Assembly: GCA_021825785.1 (NCBI GenBank)
Contig: JAKAGP010000009.1
Coordinates: 1-13,570, forward strand
DNA: 13,570 bases
Source: Nitrospirota bacterium
GTDB lineage: Bacteria; Nitrospirota; Thermodesulfovibrionia; Thermodesulfovibrionales; JdFR-88
Reading direction: 5' to 3'
Shown: positions 1 through 8,030 of the stretch, piece after piece
Layout of the letters: every line of letters starts with the position of its first letter
Numbering within the stretch: the stretch's first letter is position 1
Position numbers and translations under genes: made by a program
Notes under the pieces: model-generated
Databases searched by the model: none
Told to the model about the DNA's origin: nothing
What the model saw: the letters and a program-made list of their open reading frames with translations, nothing else

Positions 1-1393
1 CTCTTTCTTCCTGCATCGCATCCCTTATCGCGTAATCATGCCATTGGGGTATCTTCATCTCCCTGATGACCCTCTCCATCGGCTTTTGCCGTACGGCCTG
101 CCTCAGGGCAAGCCCTAAGATTGGAGCGGTATTGGGGATGTCTTCTCCAAGGACTAACACGGCGTCCGCGTGTGCCATTTCCTTAAGCGAAGGGGTGCGG
201 ACAGGCCCATCTGAAAGAATGGATACCATCTGCCGCACAAGTACGGATTCGGCGGCTGAAAAACCGGGATGAAAATTCTCAGGGCCAACCAGCCTTCCAA
301 GCAGGTAGTTTGCCTCAAGCGACGCCCGCGGGGAGCCGATGCCTATTATCCCTTTTGCCCCTCCGATAACGGCCCTAAGGTGGGGCAAAACTTCCCCTTC
401 TTTCAGTATCTTCCTGCCCTTCAGTATCTTTGCGTCGCCTGCTTCCTTCCCGGACAAAAGCAAAATATCTCCGGACGGCACATCTCCGGACGATAGGTAC
501 GGCTCGCCAATGCGCTCCGGACTGTTTATAAACTCAAAACCGTACCGCCCTCTGTCGCATATGAAATAGCCGTTTACTTCACCGTTGTAGCGGTTCCTTA
601 TCCGCCTTAAAGTGCCGTAGCGCTCTCCCGGTATTATGTTGCAGCCCATGGAGCAGTGAACGCAGATGGAAGGCGCGGTCTGCAGGTCCCATTTCCTCGT
701 GTACTGCTTCTTGAGCACCCTGTCCGTGAAGACCCCGGTGGGACAGACCTCCACGAGGTTGCCGCTGAACTCGCTTTCAAGAACGCCGTCTTCATGCCGC
801 CCGAAATAGACGTTGTCATGGGCGCCGAAAACACCCAAATCTCTGCCGCCCGCATAGTCGTTATAAAAACGCACACACCTGTAACACTGGATGCAGCGGT
901 TCATCTCGTGGTTTACCAACGGGCCAAGATACTGGTTTTTGTGAGTGCGCTTTTTGAAACGGGTCCTTCGGTAAGCGTGCCCGGTCATCACGGTCATGTC
1001 CTGCAGATGGCACTCCCCGCCCTCGTCGCACACCGGGCAGTCATGCGGATGGTTTAGCATAAGCCATTCGATCACGCTTGCCCTGAACTCCATGGCCTCG
1101 GGGTCTTTCAGGGATATCCTGGTACCTTCGGCGGCAGGGGTCATGCAGGCCATCACTATCTTGCCTTTTTTGTCGTTTTCGTCCCTGAACTGCTTTACCG
1201 CGCACTGCCGGCAGGCCCCCACGGAATGCATCGCCGGGTGCCAGCAGAAATAAGGCAGGTCCATGCCAAGGGAAAGGCAGACGTCAAGCATGTTCCGCTC
1301 CGCCTTCACCTGGTAGGGCTTGCCGTCTATATATACGGTGACCATTTTCTCTCCGTTTTCTTCCGGTTTTTCTTTTTCTTCTGGTTTTGCCAT
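1..1393 (-). CDS. nuoG: NADH-quinone oxidoreductase subunit G (NuoG), 3' part off the left edge
   Basis: Large Fe-S subunit of the complex I peripheral arm; it passes electrons from NuoF along an Fe-S chain toward NuoB. I translated 464 codons with no stop; E. coli NuoG is about 900 residues, so roughly half is visible. Cysteine sets, numbered from the start at 1393: C50/C61/C64/C83 (2Fe-2S N1b), H115/C119/C122/C128 (N5), C167/C170/C173/C217 (N4) and C244/C247/C251/C279 (extra N7 cluster, present only in some bacteria). The molybdopterin-oxidoreductase-like domain follows, with the stretch [13 protein letters not shown]. The text is recognisably close to E. coli NuoG (for example [20 protein letters not shown]). 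The start is ambiguous. ATG 1393 lies 22 bp after nuoF and adds a Lys/Glu/Pro-rich tail of 16 residues. ATG 1345 has a better Shine-Dalgarno (GGAG, 5-nt spacing) and matches where the E. coli protein begins. Confidence 0.97.
   Translation of the reverse strand, partial: MAKPEEKEKPEENGEKMVTVYIDGKPYQVKAERNMLDVCLSLGMDLPYFCWHPAMHSVGACRQCAVKQFRDENDKKGKIVMACMTPAAEGTRISLKDPEAMEFRASVIEWLMLNHPHDCPVCDEGGECHLQDMTVMTGHAYRRTRFKKRTHKNQYLGPLVNHEMNRCIQCYRCVRFYNDYAGGRDLGVFGAHDNVYFGRHEDGVLESEFSGNLVEVCPTGVFTDRVLKKQYTRKWDLQTAPSICVHCSMGCNIIPGERYGTLRRIRNRYNGEVNGYFICDRGRYGFEFINSPERIGEPYLSSGDVPSGDILLLSGKEAGDAKILKGRKILKEGEVLPHLRAVIGGAKGIIGIGSPRASLEANYLLGRLVGPENFHPGFSAAESVLVRQMVSILSDGPVRTPSLKEMAHADAVLVLGEDIPNTAPILGLALRQAVRQKPMERVIREMKIPQWHDYAIRDAMQEER
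402..492. repeat. Two short tandem duplications inside nuoG
   Basis: TTCAGTATCTT occurs at 402-412 and again at 420-430 (period 18). ATCTCCGGACG occurs at 467-477 and again at 482-492 (period 15). Both periods are multiples of three, so the frame is kept; the protein reads [12 protein letters not shown] and SSGDVPSGD. They fall in the linker after the N7 cluster, before the conserved IGIGSPRAS stretch, where complex I sequences vary. They look like slippage or duplication in a tolerant loop. Confidence 0.6.
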
Positions 1394-1415
1394 CGTCTTC
1401 ACTCTTCCCTAACTT

Positions 1416-2723
1416 TCACTCCATGGGCCATGGGCAGCGCTTTTCCCTTATATGACGCTCAAAATCTTCCCGGAAATACTTGACGCCGGACATCAGGGGC
1501 TCCGCCGCACCAGGCGCAAGGGCGCAGAAGGTATGCCCCGGCGCTAGAAGCCGCGCCTGATCCAGAAGCAGGTCCATATCCTCCATTTCGCCTTTCCCGT
1601 CTTCAATGGAGTTTAACGTATGCACTATCCATGGAAGCCCCTCACGGCAGGGTGTGCACCATCCGCAGGACTCGCGGGCAAAAAAGGACTGAAGGCTTAT
1701 CTGCATGCCCACAGGGCAGGTCCTGTCATCCAGAATGATCATGGTCCCCGTGCCCATGCGGCTTCCGGCGGGCTGAAGGGAATCAAAATCCATGGCAAGG
1801 TCCAGATGCTCCTCTATCAGAAACTCCGTCGAGGCCCCGCCCGGTATGAGCCCGCGGAATTTATATCCGTCCCGCATCCCGCCCGCGTGGACTTCCAATA
1901 TCTCCCTTATCGTGGTCCCCATCGGCAGCTCCCAGGCTCCGGGCCTCTTCACCCTCCCGCTTGCGCCGTATATCTTTGTGCCGCCGTCCTGGCCCAGGGA
2001 GAGGCTTTTGAACCATGCCGCCCCGTTCCTGATGATATGGGGCACGTTGCAGAGCGTCTCCACGTTGTTCACCACGGTGGGCTTACCCATGAAGCCACTC
2101 ACCTGCGGATATGGGGGTTTGGCGCGCGGCATGGCCCGCTTGCCCTCAAGGGAATTTAGAAGCCCGGTTTCCTCCCCGCACATATACCGCCCGGCGCTCA
2201 AATGAAGATGCATCTCCAGGCTGAAACCCGAGCCAAGGACATTTTTACCAAGGTAATTTTTTTCGTAGGCCTGGGCAAGCGCACCCTCCAGCGCCCTGGC
2301 CGCTGTCACGTATTCTCCCCGTAAAAATATGTAGGCGTGCTCCGCACCTGTCGCGTAGGCTGCCAGGGCCATGCCTTCTATGAGCATATGCGGGCTGTTT
2401 TCCATGAGTATCCTGTCCTTGAAGGTGCCAGGCTCCATCTCATCGGCGTTTGCGGCTATGTAGCGGGGTATTGGTGCGCCTTCTCCCGTTGGGACAAAAC
2501 TCCATTTTTGCCCGGTAGGGAACCCTGCTCCTCCGCGCCCCCGCAGGTTGGAGGACTTCACCTCTTCCTGGACGTCTCTGGGTGTCATGGACTTTACCGC
2601 CTTCCGGAGCGCCTCGTACCCCCCTGCCTGTTCATATTCAAAAATATCCAGAGGTTTTCCGTCCGCCCTGAAACTGCCGGTGAGAGGTTTTTGTTCCCGT
2701 TTTTTTTCTGTCCGGTTATCCAT
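1416..2723 (-). CDS. nuoF: NADH-quinone oxidoreductase subunit F (NuoF), NADH- and FMN-binding
   Basis: Catalytic entry point of complex I: it oxidises NADH with FMN and hands electrons to the N3 4Fe-4S cluster. The 435-residue protein has the FMN/NADH glycine loop RGRGGAGFPTG at 61-71, NADEMEPGT at 92-100, GEETGLLNSLEG at 183-194 and the N3 ligands C353, C356, C359 and C400 (ESCGWCTPC ... FC). Length agrees with E. coli NuoF (about 445). The reading frame is open further upstream to an ATG at 2795, but that would overlap nuoE by 56 bp and add a non-conserved extension, so I chose ATG 2723, 16 bp after the nuoE stop. That spacer contains only a G, a C-free run of T and A, and no convincing Shine-Dalgarno, so translational coupling to nuoE is likely. 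Third from the left of the nuo operon shown; nuoG follows after 22 bp. Confidence 0.96.
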   Translation of the reverse strand: MDNRTEKKREQKPLTGSFRADGKPLDIFEYEQAGGYEALRKAVKSMTPRDVQEEVKSSNLRGRGGAGFPTGQKWSFVPTGEGAPIPRYIAANADEMEPGTFKDRILMENSPHMLIEGMALAAYATGAEHAYIFLRGEYVTAARALEGALAQAYEKNYLGKNVLGSGFSLEMHLHLSAGRYMCGEETGLLNSLEGKRAMPRAKPPYPQVSGFMGKPTVVNNVETLCNVPHIIRNGAAWFKSLSLGQDGGTKIYGASGRVKRPGAWELPMGTTIREILEVHAGGMRDGYKFRGLIPGGASTEFLIEEHLDLAMDFDSLQPAGSRMGTGTMIILDDRTCPVGMQISLQSFFARESCGWCTPCREGLPWIVHTLNSIEDGKGEMEDMDLLLDQARLLAPGHTFCALAPGAAEPLMSGVKYFREDFERHIREKRCPWPME

Positions 2724-2739
2724 AAATAAAAATAAAAAC

Positions 2740-3207
2740 CTATTTATATCTCTCCAGTATCTCGTCCACCTTTTCAGGAGGCTCCAGGTTGCCATGCACG
2801 TCCTCGTCTATCATTAGCGCCGGGGCCTTTTCGCATACCCCGAGGCAGGCCGCCGGAAGCAGGGTGAACCTGCCGTCGCTGGTCGTCTGTCCGGGCTTTA
2901 TCTGCAGGCGCTCCGAAAGATGCCTGAGCAGTTCCCGGTAACCCACCGTGTAGCAGCTCACGCTGTCGCATATAAAAATGACATGCCTGCCTACCGGCCT
3001 TCTGTATATGGATGAGTAGAACGTGGCCACATTATCAAGCTCATCGGGCGTCATTTCCAGATACTGCGCAATGTCTTTCAGGCATTCATCCGATATCCAG
3101 CCCCGGTGCTTCTGCACAGCCTTAAGGGCGCCGATGCATCCGGCTTTCCTCTTTTCATAATGGGCCAGTTCCTTCTCTACCTCCGCCAGTTCCTTTTCGC
3201 TCAACAT
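2740..3207 (-). CDS. nuoE: NADH-quinone oxidoreductase subunit E (NuoE), 2Fe-2S thioredoxin-like subunit
   Basis: Peripheral-arm subunit that carries the N1a 2Fe-2S cluster and sits beside NuoF. It has 155 residues, close to the family's usual 160-170. The four cluster ligands are visible as C80-x4-C85 (CDSVSC) and C121-x3-C125 (CLGVC) in a thioredoxin-like C-terminal half; the N-terminal half is the usual helical bundle. ATG 3207 starts 23 bp after the nuoCD stop; the Shine-Dalgarno is weak (AAAGG about 15 nt upstream). The only ATG nearer nuoCD runs straight into a stop. Confidence 0.96.
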   Translation of the reverse strand: MLSEKELAEVEKELAHYEKRKAGCIGALKAVQKHRGWISDECLKDIAQYLEMTPDELDNVATFYSSIYRRPVGRHVIFICDSVSCYTVGYRELLRHLSERLQIKPGQTTSDGRFTLLPAACLGVCEKAPALMIDEDVHGNLEPPEKVDEILERYK

Positions 3208-3230
3208 TTTTTCACATTGTGCCTTTCCGC

Positions 3231-4979
3231 TTACCGGTCCACATCCGCAAGGATAAAATCTATGCTTCCAAGTATCGCTATCAGGTCCGGGATGTTAAGC
3301 CCCTTCACAAGCAAAGGCAGCGTCTGCATATGAGGGAAAGACGGCGTGCGGATGCGGGTGCGGTAGGATACCGTGCTCCCGTCGCTTACTAGGTAGTAGC
3401 TGTTGTTGCCTTTTGCCCCCTCAACACCCACCGCAGCCTCGCCGGCGGGTATGACCGGGCCCCAGGAGACGCCCAAAAAATGGTCTATGAGGGTCTCGAT
3501 ATCCTGCATCGTGCGGGCTTTCAGCGGCGGGGTCGCAAGCGGGTGCCTGGATTTGTAGTCGCCCGCAGGCATGTTCTTAAGGCACTGCTCCACTATTCTC
3601 ATGCTCTGCCGTATCTCCTCTACGCGCACAAGGGCACGGCCGTAACAGTCCCCTATGCGGGCGGTGGGTATTTCGAAATCGAACCAGTCATAGCCCCCGT
3701 AGGGACGCTTTTTCCTCCAGTCCCACTCAAAATCACAAGCCCTCAGGTTGGGGCCTGTGACCCCCCATTCGATGGCCTCATCAAGCGTATAAGCCCCGAC
3801 ACCCTTGGTGCGTGCCTTGAACAGGCTGTTTTTCATGATTATGCTGTCATATTCGGCCAGCCGTGCGGGCAGCCAGTCGAGAAAACCCCGGACGAGGCCG
3901 TCCCATCCCTCTGGCAAATCCTGAGAGACCCCGCCGATGCGGAACCAGCCAGGGTGCATCCGCCCCCCGCAGATGGCCTCGATTATCTCAAACATCCTTT
4001 CCCGGTCATAAAAGGTATAAAAGACAGGCGACAGGGCGCCAAGGTCCTGCGCGAAGGTGCCGTACCACACCAGGTGGCTTTCTATACGAAACAGCTCCGA
4101 CAGCATTATCCTTATCACCTTTACCCTGTCCGGCACCTCGATGCCCGCCAGCTTCTCGACCGCAAGTACGTAGGGCAGGTTATTGAGCACGCCCGCCAGG
4201 TAATCTATCCTGTCCGTATATGGGATAAACGTATGCCAGGACTGGCGCTCTCCCATCTTCTCGGCCCCCCTGTGATGAAAACCGATGTCGATGACCGAAT
4301 CCACTATCTCCTCGCCGTCCAGCGCAAGTATGATGCGCAAAAGTCCGTGCGTTCCGGGATGATGAGGCCCCAGGTTCAAAAACATATAGTCCGTGTCTTC
4401 GCTGCGGGGCGACAGTCCCCATTCCTCGGGGTGGAACTTCATAGCCTCCTGCTCTTCCATGCTCTTTTCCTCGGGCAGATGGAAAGGGCCCATCTCCGTG
4501 GCCCTCGCAGGGTGGTCCTTCCTGAGCGGGTGCCCCTTCCAGGTAGGCGGCATCAGTATGCGCCTTAAATGAGGGTGGCCGTCAAAACCGATGCCGAACA
4601 TGTCCCAGACCTCCCTCTCGTACCAGTTGGCGGCAGGCCAGATACCGGTAATGCTCTTTATCGATGCCCCTTCCGCAAGACCCGTCTTTACGCGCACGTC
4701 CTCATTGTGGTCATATGAAAGCAGATGATAGACCACTGTGAAATCGCTCTCCGGCTGCCCATCCCTATGGCTGCGCACCCGCTCATCAATGGCAGTAAGG
4801 TCATAGAGCATCCGGAAACGCCTGCCGCTTGAGGCCTTCAGATAACTGAGGACCTCGTGCGCCCTTGCTTTCTCCACCCAGACGGTGGGCACGCCGTCTT
4901 TTGTCTCCTGGGCGGTAACAGCCGCCGCGCCGAATCTTTCCTTAAGTTCGTCTATCACTGAACCGTTGGCCTCGTTCAT
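3231..4979 (-). CDS. nuoCD: NADH-quinone oxidoreductase fused subunit C/D (NuoCD)
   Basis: Connects the peripheral arm to the membrane arm; the D part forms much of the quinone-reduction chamber together with NuoB. One open frame of 582 residues holds both subunits. Residues 1 to about 180 are NuoC (30-kDa family), with the signature [10 protein letters not shown] at 121-130. About 190-582 is NuoD (49-kDa family), with the quinone-site motif HHPGTHG at 206-212 and a C-terminus ending in [12 protein letters not shown]. Total size matches the fused E. coli protein (about 600). There is no stop or frameshift at the C/D junction, so the fusion is genuine. A GGAG lies 11 nt before ATG 4979. The 60-bp gap to nuoB is the longest inside the operon. 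Confidence 0.97.
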   Translation of the reverse strand: MNEANGSVIDELKERFGAAAVTAQETKDGVPTVWVEKARAHEVLSYLKASSGRRFRMLYDLTAIDERVRSHRDGQPESDFTVVYHLLSYDHNEDVRVKTGLAEGASIKSITGIWPAANWYEREVWDMFGIGFDGHPHLRRILMPPTWKGHPLRKDHPARATEMGPFHLPEEKSMEEQEAMKFHPEEWGLSPRSEDTDYMFLNLGPHHPGTHGLLRIILALDGEEIVDSVIDIGFHHRGAEKMGERQSWHTFIPYTDRIDYLAGVLNNLPYVLAVEKLAGIEVPDRVKVIRIMLSELFRIESHLVWYGTFAQDLGALSPVFYTFYDRERMFEIIEAICGGRMHPGWFRIGGVSQDLPEGWDGLVRGFLDWLPARLAEYDSIIMKNSLFKARTKGVGAYTLDEAIEWGVTGPNLRACDFEWDWRKKRPYGGYDWFDFEIPTARIGDCYGRALVRVEEIRQSMRIVEQCLKNMPAGDYKSRHPLATPPLKARTMQDIETLIDHFLGVSWGPVIPAGEAAVGVEGAKGNNSYYLVSDGSTVSYRTRIRTPSFPHMQTLPLLVKGLNIPDLIAILGSIDFILADVDR

Positions 4980-5039
4980 TCTGCTAAGGTCTCCGCACGG
5001 ACTTCTTTATTTGATTTTCCCGGAAAGAGAAAGAATTCG

Positions 5040-5675
5040 TCAGACATGATCAGGCGTAGGCAGTTCGGTGGCCTGTCTTCTTTTTTCCCGCTTAAGGTCG
5101 CGCATCGAGGGCAGAGGAGGCTTTATTACCCCTTGGGGGCCCATAACCCAGCTTAACGGCCGCTTTTCGCTGCCCACCATGTCCCGCAAGAGCAAAAGCC
5201 CCTCCATGAAAGCATCGGGGCGCGGCGGGCACCCGGGGACGTACACATCGACCGGGAGGAATTTATCCACCCCCTGAACAACGCTGTAAATGTCATACAT
5301 ACCGCCTGAATTAGCGCAGGAACCCATCGAAATGACCCAGCGCGGCACCATCATCTGCTCATAAAGGCGCTTAACCACCGGCGCTATTTTTATAAATACG
5401 GTGCCTGCCACCACCATGAGATCGGCCTCCCTGGGGGTCCCCCGGACCACCTCGGCGCCAAAACGGGCGATGTCGTACTTGCTGGTAATGCTGGTCGCCA
5501 TCTCCACGAAACAACAGGAGAGGCCAAAGTTAAAAGGCCAGATGGAATTTTTCCTGCCCCAGGCCAGGAGGCCTTCCAGGGTGGTAAGGGCTACCATCCC
5601 CTTTACAGCCTCTTCCGCCGTGCCGTCGCTGGTCTTAAGACCGGGGTGGCTTGGACGCGTCAGGCTCCACTGCAT
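5040..5675 (-). CDS. nuoB: NADH-quinone oxidoreductase subunit B (NuoB), N2 cluster subunit
   Basis: Holds the terminal 4Fe-4S cluster N2, which reduces quinone. It has 211 residues (E. coli about 220). The N2 ligands are all present: adjacent C54-C55 (GLSCCFVEM), C120 (GSCANSGG) and C149 (VPGCPPRP). The frame is open upstream to an ATG at 5762, but that extension overlaps the end of nuoA. ATG 5675 is 10 bp after the nuoA stop and is preceded by a purine-rich Shine-Dalgarno (AGGTGAGGGAACGGGA), which partly overlaps the nuoA stop codon, so the two genes are probably translationally coupled. Soluble protein at the base of the membrane arm. Confidence 0.97.
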   Translation of the reverse strand: MQWSLTRPSHPGLKTSDGTAEEAVKGMVALTTLEGLLAWGRKNSIWPFNFGLSCCFVEMATSITSKYDIARFGAEVVRGTPREADLMVVAGTVFIKIAPVVKRLYEQMMVPRWVISMGSCANSGGMYDIYSVVQGVDKFLPVDVYVPGCPPRPDAFMEGLLLLRDMVGSEKRPLSWVMGPQGVIKPPLPSMRDLKREKRRQATELPTPDHV

Positions 5676-5685
5676 TCCCGTTCCC

Positions 5686-6078
5686 TCACCTTTCCCTTGC
5701 TGTTTTTCCGGAGGCCCAGTCCAGCGCGCCCAGCCGCCAGAGATAGGCAAGGGCCGCCACAAGCACTCCTATGAAGATAAGCGCCTCGATATAGCCCGCC
5801 CATCCAGATTCCCTTACCGAAACCGCCCAGGCAAATATGAACAGGCTTTCCAGATCGAATACCACAAAAAACATCGCCACCAGGTAGAACTTCACATCGA
5901 AGCGGATGCGGGCGGTGCCCGTGGCAACTATCCCGGATTCGTAGGGCTGCCCGGTCTCGCGCTCACGGTGGCGCTGACCAAGGACATACGAAAGCCCCAT
6001 CATACCCCCCGCGGTGGCTATCGCCAGGAAGAAGTATACAACCAGAGGCCAAAGGCTGTAACCAGTCCGCGCGTTCAT
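5686..6078 (-). CDS. nuoA: NADH-quinone oxidoreductase subunit A (NuoA), membrane subunit
   Basis: Small membrane subunit near the quinone tunnel of complex I and first gene of the operon. It has 130 residues with three hydrophobic segments, about 8-34, 62-88 and 95-117. The conserved loop YESGI (46-50) and the segment [18 protein letters not shown] (63-80), with the family acidic pair D76/E78, identify it; [11 protein letters not shown] and LGALDW are also typical. I chose ATG 6078 because GGGAGG lies just upstream (short 4-nt spacing). The longer reading frame up to 6207 would add a lysine- and phenylalanine-rich leader with no family resemblance. The operon promoter must lie in the spacer to its right. 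Confidence 0.95.
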   Translation of the reverse strand: MNARTGYSLWPLVVYFFLAIATAGGMMGLSYVLGQRHRERETGQPYESGIVATGTARIRFDVKFYLVAMFFVVFDLESLFIFAWAVSVRESGWAGYIEALIFIGVLVAALAYLWRLGALDWASGKTARER

Positions 6079-6241
6079 CAGGCCTCCCAAAAAAAAGAAA
6101 AAGCCCTCCCTCCAATTCTTCGTTATAAAAAAATTATCATCAAAAAGAAAAAAGCACAAGACGATTTTATGCCTTTCGGCATTTTTTGTGTTAATCTTTT
6201 TAGTCATCTCTGTTGAATGGGTGAGATCAAAACGGTTTTTT
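6079..6241. promoter_or_regulatory. Divergent spacer between nuoA and the glycosyltransferase gene
   Basis: AT-rich 163-bp spacer that must contain the start sites for the leftward nuo operon and probably for the rightward glycosyltransferase. On the minus strand I see -10-like hexamers GATAAT and TATAAC in the AT-rich stretch around 6122-6142, but no good -35 at the right distance. On the plus strand no convincing sigma70 pair is visible. A compact hairpin sits at 6169-6187 (listed separately). The promoter role is inferred from gene layout, not from a strong motif. Confidence 0.45.
6169..6187 (+). terminator. Short terminator-like hairpin in the nuoA/glycosyltransferase spacer
   Basis: ATGCC (6169-6173), loop TTTC, GGCAT (6178-6182), then a T-run to 6187. 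The stem is only 5 bp, with a T-tract on the plus strand. On the minus strand the loop reads GAAA, a stable GNRA-type tetraloop, which would sit in the nuoA leader RNA. There is no sense gene to its left on the plus strand, so if it works as a terminator it would stop antisense transcription coming out of the nuo operon. Confidence 0.35.
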
Positions 6242-7984
6242 ATGGACGACTACCTCAACAAAGGGCCTCACGGAGCATTGAGCGGCGGCAGAGACAAAAA
6301 AAAGACCGCATGGCCTGCGGTCTTTTTGGGCGCGGTCGTTTTTGCCTGCCTTATCCCGTTTGCGGGCAAGGCATTCAATGTGGACGACCCGCTTTATATA
6401 TGGATCGCCCGTCATATCCAGTCAAACCCCATGGATTTTTTCGGCTTCAACATCAACTGGCGCGGGGTCCTGGAGCCAGTCTACCGGTTCTATGAAAATC
6501 CTCCCCTGTCCTCCTATTACATGGCCGTTGTTGCAAAATTGTTCGGCTGGTCGGAGGCCGCCCTGCATATGGCCTTTTTTGTCTTTGCGGCTGCCGCTGC
6601 CATCGGGACTTACTATCTTGCCAGGGAGCTTTGTTCAAGGCCTTTGACCGCCGCCCTGGCCGGCGTGCTGACACCCGTTTTCATGATATCCGCAACGACG
6701 GTCATGTGCGACATGATGATGACCGCGTTCTGGGTATGGGCGGTGTTCCTGTGGATGCGGGGTCTCGACAAAAGATCGGTTCCCAGTGTTGTCCTTGCTT
6801 CCCTGTTCATTGCGGCCAGCAGCCTCAGCAAATATGTCGGCATGAGCCTTGTCCCTCTTCTTCTGTGCTACTCATTCGCCAGGAAACAGGGCAGATGGGC
6901 ATGGTTTCTGTTAATCCCTGTGGCGGCGCTGGCAGGGTACGACTGGATCACCTATGTCTTATACGGCCGGGGTCTTCTTCTGAATGCGGCTTCCTATGCC
7001 GTTTCCTATCCGGGGAAAAGTTTTTTTAATTTTATAATAGGGCTGGTCTTTATCGGCGGATGCCTGATTTCCGTGCTTTTCTACTCTTTTTCCATCTGGC
7101 GCAAAAAGGCCCTCATCACGGGGGCACTTATAATGGCGGTCATTTTGACTTTTGTTCCGCCGGGGACTTTTTTGGAGCCGTTCCCAGGGGCGATAGTCCG
7201 GTTCCAAAATGACCCTGTTTTCCATTGGCTGTTCATCACGCAGTTCTACCTTTTTGCCCTCGGCGGGGCCAGCGCAATGGCGGTCACTTTTTCAGACCTC
7301 TGGAAGGCCAGGGACTCAGGCTCTCTGCTGCTTTTCCTCTGGGTGGTGGGAATTTTTCTTTTTCTATGCCTTCTCAATTGGACGATCAACGCACGCACGG
7401 TCCTTTTGATCTTTCCTCCAATGGGCATACTCATCATGAGAGCGATCGAACGCGCTTCTGCTCCGGGCAAATCCTCCGCCCGTTTCATCCCCCAAGGACG
7501 CTTCTTCGTCATCGCCCCACTGATACCTTCTCTTATCATAGCGCTTACGGCTGCCCTGACGGACTACAACTGGGCGGGCTCCCAGCGCTCCGCTGCCGTT
7601 TCAATAGGCGGCAGTTATCAGGGACAGGGCAATTTGTGGTTCATGGGGCATTGGGGGTTCCAGTATTACATGGAAGAATTTGGGGGCAAGCCGGCCGATT
7701 TCATGCGGACGGCCATCCGCCCCGGGGATGTGATCGTCAGCCCGGCAAATAACAGTTATGTTTTGCCTCTATTTCTTTTCAGAGGGTACGCTTCCATCAG
7801 AGAAACACGGATCGACTCGCCGGGCTGGGCTGCAACAATGAACCCGTTTGCGGGAGCTGGGTTTTACGGCGACAAGGTGTCAGGGCCGCTTCCATTCATT
7901 ATAGCGCCGGTCCCTGAAGAGAAGTATTTTATTCTAACGGCCGTCCGCCCATTTGCCATGAGGCCCCCCCAGGCTGGGAATTGA
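6242..7984 (+). CDS. Membrane glycosyltransferase, GT-C fold (PMT/ArnT-like, family 39 type)
   Basis: Likely transfers a sugar from a lipid-phosphate donor to an acceptor on the outer face of the cytoplasmic membrane; substrate unknown. The 580-residue protein begins with a charged cytosolic tail (1-22), then a hydrophobic segment (about 24-42) followed at once by D48-D49 in FNVDDPLYIW, the position of the acidic catalytic motif in the first outer loop of GT-C enzymes. NPPLSSYYMAVVAKLFGWSE and a long series of hydrophobic segments (roughly ten or more) follow, then a soluble C-terminal part from about residue 460. The start is uncertain: ATG 6242 has no strong Shine-Dalgarno; GTG codons at 6188 and 6221 are in frame but add an unconvincing leader. 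Diverges from nuoA and converges on the HD-GYP gene, leaving 46 bp between stops with no clear terminator. It stands alone, with no polysaccharide cluster around it. Confidence 0.85.
   Translation: MDDYLNKGPHGALSGGRDKKKTAWPAVFLGAVVFACLIPFAGKAFNVDDPLYIWIARHIQSNPMDFFGFNINWRGVLEPVYRFYENPPLSSYYMAVVAKLFGWSEAALHMAFFVFAAAAAIGTYYLARELCSRPLTAALAGVLTPVFMISATTVMCDMMMTAFWVWAVFLWMRGLDKRSVPSVVLASLFIAASSLSKYVGMSLVPLLLCYSFARKQGRWAWFLLIPVAALAGYDWITYVLYGRGLLLNAASYAVSYPGKSFFNFIIGLVFIGGCLISVLFYSFSIWRKKALITGALIMAVILTFVPPGTFLEPFPGAIVRFQNDPVFHWLFITQFYLFALGGASAMAVTFSDLWKARDSGSLLLFLWVVGIFLFLCLLNWTINARTVLLIFPPMGILIMRAIERASAPGKSSARFIPQGRFFVIAPLIPSLIIALTAALTDYNWAGSQRSAAVSIGGSYQGQGNLWFMGHWGFQYYMEEFGGKPADFMRTAIRPGDVIVSPANNSYVLPLFLFRGYASIRETRIDSPGWAATMNPFAGAGFYGDKVSGPLPFIIAPVPEEKYFILTAVRPFAMRPPQAGN
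6299..6327 (+). terminator. Perfect terminator-like hairpin inside the glycosyltransferase coding region
   Basis: AAAAAGACCGCA (6299-6310), loop TGGCC, TGCGGTCTTTTT (6316-6327): a 12-bp perfect stem of which 7 bp are GC-rich, with an A-tract before and a T-tract after. This is the layout of a bidirectional intrinsic terminator. It lies about 57 nt inside the gene and encodes residues 20-29 of the protein (the DKKKTAWPAVFLG stretch). No start downstream of it would keep the first membrane segment and the D48-D49 motif. It may act as an attenuator or may be fortuitous. Confidence 0.5.
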
Positions 7985-8030
7985 CACCCAGGGGTATCAG
8001 AGGGAACAGCCGGCAGGCCGCATGATGTGT

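Noticed and set aside
1620..2159. Plus-strand open frame opposite nuoF
   Set aside because: It overlaps the conserved N3-cluster and NADH-site region of NuoF and has no independent support.
3480..4568. Long plus-strand open frame (362 codons) opposite nuoCD
   Set aside because: It lies entirely within the strongly conserved nuoCD gene, has no recognisable motifs and a proline/arginine/histidine-rich composition typical of an antisense shadow frame.
6079..6207. Longer N-terminal extension of NuoA
   Set aside because: The added residues are Lys/Phe-rich, encoded by AT-rich spacer, resemble no NuoA, and a Shine-Dalgarno supports the start at 6078.
7985..8030. Terminator between the converging glycosyltransferase and HD-GYP genes
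   Set aside because: No hairpin longer than a few base pairs and no T-run in these 46 bp.
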